From NCBI GenBank assembly GCA_948567375.1, contig OX419756.1, positions 68,276,333-68,340,332 on the forward strand: DNA of 64,000 nucleotides, in the 5' to 3' direction. The notes beneath the pieces were generated by a model that did no database searches, was not told where the DNA came from, and saw only the letters and a program-made list of their open reading frames with translations. Made by a program: the position numbers and the translations under genes. Positions 56,979-64,000 of this stretch are shown one piece after another. Numbering within the stretch: the stretch's first letter is position 1; each line of letters starts with the position of its first letter. Origin of the DNA: Lunularia cruciata (lineage: Eukaryota > Streptophyta > Marchantiopsida > Lunulariales > Lunulariaceae).

Positions 56979-58066
56979 ATGGATCCGCAATTGCAAGAGT
57001 TGGTGCAAGGAATGCAAGGGATGTTGAATGAATTTCGAGAGATTAAGATGACCATGGAGACATTACAAAGTCAAGTGCAGATCCTCAAGAATGATCAAGC
57101 CATGCAAGAAGAAGAGCCGTCTCAAAACCCAGTACCTGCGACTGAAGTACTTGGAGAGGCATCCGTGCCTACAAACCCTATCAACAATGAAGCCACATTG
57201 CTACTTTGGATGAAGAAGACCTGCAACATCGAACCTTACAAGGGGCAACGTTTGATGGGAGTAGTGGAAAATTGGATCTCGAGAATGAATCGATATTTCC
57301 GATTGTTCTCAATAGAGATCACAGAGCATGTTGTAGGCGTGTTTGCATGTGGGTACTTGACCGATAAAGCCCTCACATGGTATGATGCTTGGGAATGATC
57401 CATGCTGGCAGAGAGAATGGAGGTCACATGGACAGCAATGCAAGAAGGATTGCTGAAGAATTTCCAATCGGTGGATTCTGTGCAGATGGCTTGAACCCGA
57501 CTATGGGGATTGAGATAGAAGAATAGCGTACAAGAGTATGTGGAGGCTTTTCTGGATCTACGAGTTGCAATTACCGACATGAGTCCAATAGAGGCTCTCG
57601 ATAATTTCAAACAAGGGTTGAAAGAGCAGATTCGTCAAGAAGTCATGGTGCAAAATCCTTGCACGGTATTTGAAGCCATTGCTTGTGCGCGGAGAATAGC
57701 AAGAGCATTAGGTGGAGGTGAAGAAGTAGCTCCACCTCAACATTATCGGGCAGAAATGCCACACATGGGTGGACCAATACTGATGGAATTGGGCAACCTT
57801 TGATTTTGGGATTGAGGAGCACGACCGCTTCAAGAGGAGCGGGGACGGGTAGAAGAACAAAGAGATGGAGTCCCACGAGGAGAAGGGACTCGAGGAGAAC
57901 AACGCCGTTGTAACAATTGTGGCCGTATTGGGCACATATCTACCAACTGTCGCACTCGTTTCCTTAGAGGCCCTCGGCCTTTGTTCAGGCAATCTTTGAA
58001 CAACATGGAGAGGCACATTGACGAGGAGGAGGTGGAAATCACTTCGGAAAACAAAGATCGCCAATA
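56979..58066 (+). pseudogene. Chromovirus gag with CCHC knuckle, interrupted
   Basis: One frame runs from MDPQLQELVQG to the zinc knuckle, broken by several stops (first TGA at 57,396-57,398, others near 57,490, 57,515 and 57,801). An N-terminal coiled coil (QGMQGMLNEFREIKMTMETL) precedes the capsid-like part (VENWISRMNRYFRLF, then CGYLTDKALTWYDAWE). The knuckle CNNCGRIGHISTNC lies at about 57,907-57,948. Gag forms the particle and binds RNA. Confidence 0.85.
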
Positions 58067-58162
58067 AAGGTACCTCACGGCCTTACTGGCTCAATAAGGA
58101 AGTAGAGAAGCGAGGGAAGGAAGAAGAATAATGCGCAATGATCCCAAAAGGCAACCTCACAA

Positions 58163-58390
58163 TTGATTGTCGTGAATGGAATCCTAGAAGGTAATCAAGT
58201 GAGAGTATTAATAGATCCGAGAGCAATAGAGAATTTCTTGTCTTGCTCTGTTGCAATAAGATTGGGAATGGATCTAGAGAGACATGGAAGTGAAGAAGTA
58301 GAGTTACCAAATGGGCAAACAGAGAGGATTGAGTCATTACCTAGACAGGTAACCCTCTCTGTAGGAGAATATCAAGAAGCAATTGAGTGA
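58163..58390 (+). pseudogene. Chromovirus aspartic protease, active site lost
   Basis: The fold segment VNGILEGNQVRVLID then PRAIENFLSCSVAIRLGM is clearly the retropepsin active-site region. The expected D-S/T-G is DPR here, so the catalytic motif is destroyed. It is followed, after a TGA, by a frame with YDAILGMPWMEQYNPMVDW, the conserved end of the protease domain. Confidence 0.8.
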
Positions 58391-58647
58391 CGAGTGATAC
58401 AATTAGCTCGTTATGATGCAATTTTAGGCATGCCATGGATGGAGCAATACAACCCTATGGTGGATTGGAGGAAGAAAGTAGTGAGAACCTACCAATGGTC
58501 AATCATGGGGGTTAAAGAAAAATCACACAGGCAGAAACTGCCTCTATATGTTGTAAGGACAACAACTGTCTATAAGACCAATAAATGTTTTATGGGTCTA
58601 ATAAGAGAAGTCCAGAGTGCACAAATTGATGGACAATTCCTAAGAAA

Positions 58648-60090
58648 TTGAAGGATGTGGTGGATGAGTTCCAAGATGTCTTTCCTGATGATCTACCCTC
58701 AGGATTACCACCAAAAAGGCGAGTAGATCACAAAATTGAGACACTTCCGGGGAAGACGCCTCCTTGTAAGGCCCCATATCACCTATCACCTCATGAGTTG
58801 GAGGAATGTAAGACTCAAATTGAGGAGATGTTGCAAAAAGGGTTCATCCAACCTAGCGTATCACCATATGGGGCCCATGTCTTGTTTGTGAAGAAGAAGG
58901 ATGGTACAATGCACATGTGCATTGACTATCGGGGTCTCAATCAGCAAACAATGAAGAACAAATACCCCTTACCTCGCATGGATGACCTGTTTGATCAACT
59001 CCATGGAGCGAGATACTTCACCAAACTGGACTTGCAAAGCGGTTACAATCAAATCCAAATTGCAAAAGAGGATGTGCACAAAACTGCCTTTCAAACCAGG
59101 TATGGCCACTTTGAGTATCTTGTGATGCCTTTTGGCCTCACCAATGCACCTACCACTTTCATGAGTCTAATGAATGACATATTTTGTCCATACTTGGATA
59201 AGTCTATTATTGTCTTCTTGGATGATATCTTAGTATATAGTAGCACGATGATAGAACACAAACAACATCTACAAGAGGTCCTCCAGATTCTAAGATAGAA
59301 TCAGTTGTACGCCAAAATCTCAAAGTGTGAGTTTGGCAAGTCTGAAGTAGACTACTTGGGGCATAGAGTAAGTGCAGAGGGTATTCAAGTATTGACAGAT
59401 AAAATAGAGATCATTCAAAAATGGAGTGGCCCAAAAGATCAGACTCAACTTAAGAGCTTCTTGGGGTTGACAGGATTCTATCGTAGATTTTTCAAGGACT
59501 TCTCCAAGATTGCACAGTCTTTAACGACACTACTTGGCAAGGGGAAGAAGTGGACATGGGGAACTACACAAGAGTTGGCCTTTCAAGACTTGAAGGCCGC
59601 CTTACTACATGCACCAATCTTGAAGTGGTATGACCCAAACCATCCAATCAAGTTGGCTACAGATGCATCAGGCGTAGCAATAGGAGCAGTCCTACAACAA
59701 GAGTGGCATGACGGATGGCATCTAATTGCATATTTCTCTCAAAAGTTGTTACCAACAGAGCGTAACTACCACACCACAAAACAAGAAGAGCTGGCAATCG
59801 TTCTAGCAACCAAGCATTAGAAGCACTACTTGGGCGAGAAGGCATTTGTAGTAGAGACAGACCACAAACCTCTAGTCTACCTCGAGACGCAGAAGGATCT
59901 ATCTCGTTGCCAAATTTGGTGGGCAGAGTGGCGACAATGCTTCAACATGACAATCACCTACGTGGAAGGTAAGAAGCAACTTGCAGATGCATTCACCCGC
60001 ATGTCAATGACCAACAACTTGGTGGTAAAGGTTAAGATTAACCCTGAATTCTGGCAAGAGATTCTCACGGCTACAAAAACTGACCCATAG
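58648..60090 (+). pseudogene. Chromovirus reverse transcriptase and RNase H
   Basis: A single frame is interrupted only by TAG codons at 59,296, 59,818 and 60,088. [60 protein letters not shown] and the catalytic FLDDILVYS. The 'thumb' has FLGLTGFYRRFFKDFSKIA. RNase H has LATDASGVAIGAVLQQ and VVETDHKPLVYLET. All catalytic aspartates visible in these motifs are intact. Confidence 0.93.
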
Positions 60091-61275
60091 ATTGTAGAAG
60101 CACAATCATCTAAAGGTGTCACCAGTACCCAAGGACTCACCTTTTGGGATGGCAGATTATGGATCCCAAATGTCCTAGAATTACGCACCACCATTCTAGC
60201 GGAATGTCATGATTCGGCCTTTGCAGCTCATGTCGGAGTGGACAAGACCTTGGATGTAGTCAAGCGCCATTACTATTGGCCCAAGATGAGCAACAACGTG
60301 ATGGACTATGTGCGTAGCTGCCTACTTTGCCAACAGAACAAAGTTTCTAATCAAGTTCGTGCAGGGCTCCTTCAACCTCTCCCCACTCCTACCCAACGTT
60401 GGGAACAAGTGAGTATGGATCTCGTCTGTGAATTACCCAAGACCACCTCAAGGTTTGACTCCATTGTGGTCTTTGTGGACCGGCTCAGCAAAATGATTCA
60501 TGTACGCCCTACCACCAAGGAGGTGACTGCTCCACAACTAGCTCAATTATACTTAGATGCAGTCTTTGCTCACCACAGCTTGTCTAGAGTACTCATCACC
60601 GATAGAGGCACCCAATTCACCAACTTGTTTTGGCAAACACTCTTTGGGTTCTTCAAAACCAAGTTGGCCATGTCCACAACTTACCACCCCCAAACCAATG
60701 GCCAAACAGAGCGGGCTAATCACACAATTGAAGACATGTTACGCGACTTCACCTTAGAAGAGCAAGAGGTGGGACACCCTACTCCCGTTGGTGGGATTCG
60801 CTTACAACAATTCAGTGAATGCATCCACCCAGGTCACTCCGTTCTTCCTCATGTATGGTGAGCATCCCTTCACACCTTCTAGCTTGATGAAGATCCGTCC
60901 AGTGGCTACCAAGGTCGATGCAGTCAACACATTTGTTTCTAGAATCCAACAAGGTGTGGAGAGCGCCAAACACAAATTACAGATTGTGCAAAATTGACAG
61001 AAGCAATATGCTGATGCACACCGTCAGCACATGGAGTTCAATGTTGGGGATCAAGTGTGGCTATCGACAACCAACCTCACATTAGTTGGACCTCGTCAGC
61101 TCAGACCTCATTTTATTGGGCCTTTCTTGATTCTTCATTGCATCGGCGCTGTGGCCTATCACCTTGAGCTACCACCACACATGAAGATCCATCCAGTCTT
61201 CCATGTATCCCTACTACGCAGATATGCTCCCAGATCAGGCCAAGGTCATTCCACACCAGACATTCAACCTTATCC
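60091..61275 (+). pseudogene. Chromovirus integrase
   Basis: The HHCC zinc domain spans ECHDSAFAAHVGVDKTLDVV to YVRSCLLCQQNK. The DDE core has SMDLVCELPKT (first D), LITDRGTQFTNLFW (second D) and YHPQTNGQTERANHTIEDML (E). A frameshift occurs near 60,770: the product continues from frame 1 into frame 2 at VGFAYNNSVNASTQVTPFFL. A TGA lies at 60,995. The GPF-like QVWLSTTNLTL, LRPHFIGPF and KIHPVFHVSLLRRY phrases end the domain. Confidence 0.92.
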
Positions 61276-61297
61276 GATACTCATTGATGGCATAAAG

Positions 61298-61489
61298 GAA
61301 TATGAAGAAGAGCGGATTCTCCAAAAATGCATGCGTGGTACTCGCCACCCATGGGTGGACTATCTAGTACAATGGAAAGGTTACCCCCTCTATGAAGCCA
61401 CCTGGGAGCCCGCTGCCAATTTGGCACATGCACTTGTGTTGGTGCAAGCATTTGAGCAACAATTGCACAACGAGGACGTTGCGTCTTAA
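61298..61489 (+). CDS. Chromovirus integrase chromodomain (C-terminal end)
   Basis: YEEERILQKCMRGTRHPWVD is followed by YLVQWKGYPLYEATWEPAAN, a canonical chromodomain with the aromatic residues Y, W and W. It is the C-terminal tail of integrase, ending HNEDVAS and TAA at 61,487-61,489. In chromoviruses it recognises histone marks such as methylated H3K9 and guides integration. Confidence 0.9.
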   Translation, partial: EYEEERILQKCMRGTRHPWVDYLVQWKGYPLYEATWEPAANLAHALVLVQAFEQQLHNEDVAS

Positions 61490-61499
61490 AAGGAGGGAC
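61488..61499 (+). other. Polypurine tract
   Basis: AAAAGGAGGGA directly follows the pol stop codon and precedes the 3' LTR by a few bases (CGTC). It is the expected second-strand primer. The few non-purine bases before the LTR are slightly unusual. Confidence 0.75.
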
Positions 61500-61502
61500 G
61501 TC

Positions 61503-62243
61503 TGTAATACCAAGAGCTAACCATATGATCTAGATGTAAAATTCGGTTTGGTAATAGCTAGAATAGTGTTGTACATGATGGTTGAAATAGATCAGATAGA
61601 AGTATCACCAAAAGAGTACTTCTACTAATAGGGCAGAAACCAAAATAGACTTGAGAACCTTAGAACCAATAGCTAGACATATGATTTAAAGGTGAGAATT
61701 GGTTTGGTAACATCAGGAAGGATGTTACACATGATAGACTAAACAGATCAGAAAGAGGTATCACCAAAAAGGGACTTCTACTAATAGATTAGGAACCAAA
61801 ATATGCCTGAAATCTTTGAAGGCAATTTTGGAGGCCTAAACGGATGAATTAGGCCTCAAAAATGTGCAGATTCCCCCCCCCCCCCCAATAAAGGAAAGGC
61901 TGGCCTTCCCTCCCCCCTGCTTTGTCTCGTCAAGAGCTTTCCAATGGTACCTTACGTGATTCTAAGATTCATACAGGAAGATTCCCTAAAAGATTCTATC
62001 TGGTCAAAGCTTGTTTGACCAACCAGATAGGACCTAGACCAGACATGTCACCCATCCAAGTAAGTAATCCAAGGGTGGAGCTTGCTGACATGTCACCTAT
62101 TTGTGTCCCTAATCCTATGGTGGAGCTTCCTTGGCATAGATCCTCTTTGTCTATATAATAAAGAGAAGGTGCTCCCTTGGAGCATCCATTGTTTGAGTGT
62201 GCAATCTGTGTTTTCTCTCTTCTCTTGTCCTTGGAGTATTACA
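61503..62243 (+). repeat. 3' LTR of the chromovirus
   Basis: This is the counterpart of the 5' LTR with a C tract of 15 or so bases near 61,873. CATGA follows at 62,244. Confidence 0.95.
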
Positions 62244-62248
62244 CATGA
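62244..62248. repeat. Target-site duplication CATGA, right copy
   Basis: It is identical to 55,631-55,635. Removing the element and one copy restores a continuous AT-rich sequence (GAGTCATGATAGGATATACC). Confidence 0.9.
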
Positions 62249-64000
62249 TAGGATATACCAAGTTTTCAATATATCATTGTGTCTTATGGTGAATTCTCAC
62301 AAACAAAATTGTTACATGCTAAATCTTATTCAAGACTCATAAACCTCAATTCCTGCCTTTTTGTTTAAAAAATTAGAATTGGCATGTTCAAAGCTAACAT
62401 ACATCTTGAATTCACCTTGTACTTGCATGAAGTGGTGAATATTAAAAAGTTTCAGAAATTTTTTTGACTGATGTCTATGAGATAAATAACAAACTTTGTA
62501 ACTATTTTTAGTGAACTCTATAAGGAAATGAGGTGCTAATAAATGAATGCACCGTAAATTATGTTATGGGATATTTAGTGCAAGTTGCATTCATTTATAA
62601 AAGTAAGGTGCTATATTATGGATGTTTACGATTACCATGTTGAAATAAATGATTGTCAAAAGAAATGATGTGGCATCTTGAGAGGGTTGCAACAGTTTTT
62701 GGTGTGTAATTCTTAGAATGTGATTTATGAAACTTTTTGACGGATCCAAAATGCCACTCTCAACTATTTGAACTCAAATTCACCATTGGTGTGCAAAAGC
62801 TTCTATAAGTAAACTAGGTGGCGGGTTTTGTAGTTTTGCAATGGTGTGGTGGTTCATTTCCATAGATTAGTGCGGCAAGGGAGACAGTGCAAGTTATGGA
62901 AAATGATCTATCTTGCCTTGTGACAACCATGAAGAATTTTACTTCAAAAGGGAAATGATTTGGCTACGGTGGTTTCCATTGAGCGGCAATGGGCAAAAGC
63001 ATATTTAATCCCAAATTAACTTATTCTACCTCAAGAACAGGTGCAATTGAGCAGCTACCAGCGATCCCCATGGCGTCCTCAAGGTAGACATGCAACTAAC
63101 TTGATGAAGTTTAGGCCATTAGTTACCAGCAACCTTGAGCCATATTATGTGTTTATAACATCTTTCAATCAAGTTCTGGTGACAACAAGTGACGAGGTGA
63201 TGTCAAATCAAAGGCATAGTTATTGTGGTGAAGTTCAATACACACTTGGAGAAAATGATGATGATTGGGTTGGAATTGTGAGTGGTTTTTATCTCAAATT
63301 GGACTTCTATCCGTGACCAAAGCTCATCCAACTGATCTTTTATTAGCAGCAATTTTTCTAGCAAAGTCAAGAAACCATATCTCCATTCTTCTCCATATCT
63401 AAGTGCCTAGATGAGTATTTTGTGCTTGGGGTGAATATATTTTTGACCCCAAGTGTTGGAAGCATAGGAAACCATCAATTTATTTAACTTCATCAATTTA
63501 CAAATTCAGTATCAAACAAGGTTCCGAGCCAAGATGTGCAGATTTGGGAAGTGAAGATCATGGAGATAGTCAAAGATCTTGTGCATGGGTATATTTTGTC
63601 AAGATATTGTGTTCAGCAAAACTCTCAAATTTCCTAGTTTGGCTTACTTGTCCTACGTTCAGAATCCCTAGATTTATCCTCTTGCCAAAATGGATAAGGT
63701 CATAGAATTAGTTTGTGAAAAGCTCTTGCATGTTTGACATGACGGAAATTGCTTGTTTGGAGATTTTAATCACTTAAGAATCCATTTAATGACAGTTTGA
63801 AACACTCAACTTACATCAATAGATCTTTGTGTTTCTCTTTGACAATGGAATCTCTTATAGCTTTATCTTTGGTTCAGTTTTCTTGAACAGTTGGAAGGAA
63901 AACAAGGAAGGTTTTCTTTTGGACCTTCCTTCCACATATAGCTCTATTGAAGGCTGAGTTCCTTACCACCATAAATCTAGATGTCAAGTTATAAGGATGT
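62249..64000. other. AT-rich intergenic DNA, nothing recognised
   Basis: Only short open frames occur. The longest, 63,041-63,316 (91 codons), carries no motif I recognise. Composition resembles 54,810-55,630, so the element inserted into a gene-poor block. Confidence 0.45.

Larger units (their letters stand above)
55636..62243 (+). mobile_element. Complete but mutated Ty3/gypsy chromovirus
   Basis: The element is 6,608 bp. It has two LTRs (740 and 741 bp) starting TGTAATAC and ending GTATTACA, a tRNA-Met primer-binding site, gag, protease, reverse transcriptase, RNase H, integrase, a C-terminal chromodomain, a purine tract and a CATGA target duplication. The order of RT before integrase plus the chromodomain identifies a chromovirus. 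Chromodomains direct integration into heterochromatin. Several in-frame stops, frameshifts and a changed protease active site show this copy is dead. The LTRs differ at several tens of positions, so it is not a very recent insertion. Confidence 0.97.

Noticed and set aside
1..64000. CRISPR array, rRNA, tRNA or bacterial operon content
   Set aside because: No regularly spaced repeats, no rRNA blocks and no convincing tRNA cloverleaf were seen. The intron-rich genes show this is eukaryotic nuclear DNA.

Overview
The window looks like nuclear DNA of a land plant that makes swimming sperm: a bryophyte, lycophyte, fern or similar. Three observations support this. It carries an intact axonemal (flagellar) dynein heavy chain gene with about 64 short exons. 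It carries a plant-type spliceosomal SmD2 gene. The surrounding transposons (a chromodomain Ty3/gypsy element, a MULE with an FAR1/FRS-like transposase, small copia-like pieces) are of plant types. Introns are mostly 80-900 bp, which argues against a large gymnosperm genome. The species cannot be named from sequence alone.

Layout. (1) 1-8,165: AT-rich, gene-poor DNA with a 135-bp tandem duplication, a pair of ~400-bp direct repeats and one possible retroelement-derived peptide. (2) 8,165-14,487: a degraded Mutator-like element with ~2-kb terminal inverted repeats around a broken transposase. (3) 14,490-54,800: a sharply more GC-rich gene island. It holds ~5 kb with no recognised gene but several copies of a short hairpin-bearing dispersed repeat, then the dynein heavy chain gene on the + strand (19,429-51,716), then SmD2 on the - strand (52,805-54,389). 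The two genes converge, with 1.09 kb between their stop codons. (4) 54,800-64,000: AT-rich DNA again, containing a complete but mutated Ty3/gypsy chromovirus (55,636-62,243) bounded by a perfect 5-bp target duplication, CATGA.

The dynein gene is the centrepiece. Joining the exons gives a reading frame of about 4,418 codons with tail, linker, six AAA modules, coiled-coil stalk with microtubule-binding tip, and C-terminal domain. Motifs match the single-headed inner-arm dyneins of the DNAH3/DNAH7/DNAH12 type throughout. No stop or frameshift interrupts the motor half, so the gene is probably functional. Its introns have accumulated a gag-only LTR element (intron 53), a probable LTR remnant (intron 29), two perfect long hairpins (introns 36 and 38) and one probable GC-AG splice site (intron 9).

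The motor would drive sperm flagellar beating, while SmD2 serves general pre-mRNA splicing. Nothing suggests they work together beyond being neighbours. I found no CRISPR array, rRNA or convincing tRNA. The observations most worth following are the hairpin-bearing repeats, the gag-only element, the long-TIR MULE and the non-standard dynein splice structure. None amounts to a proven new system.
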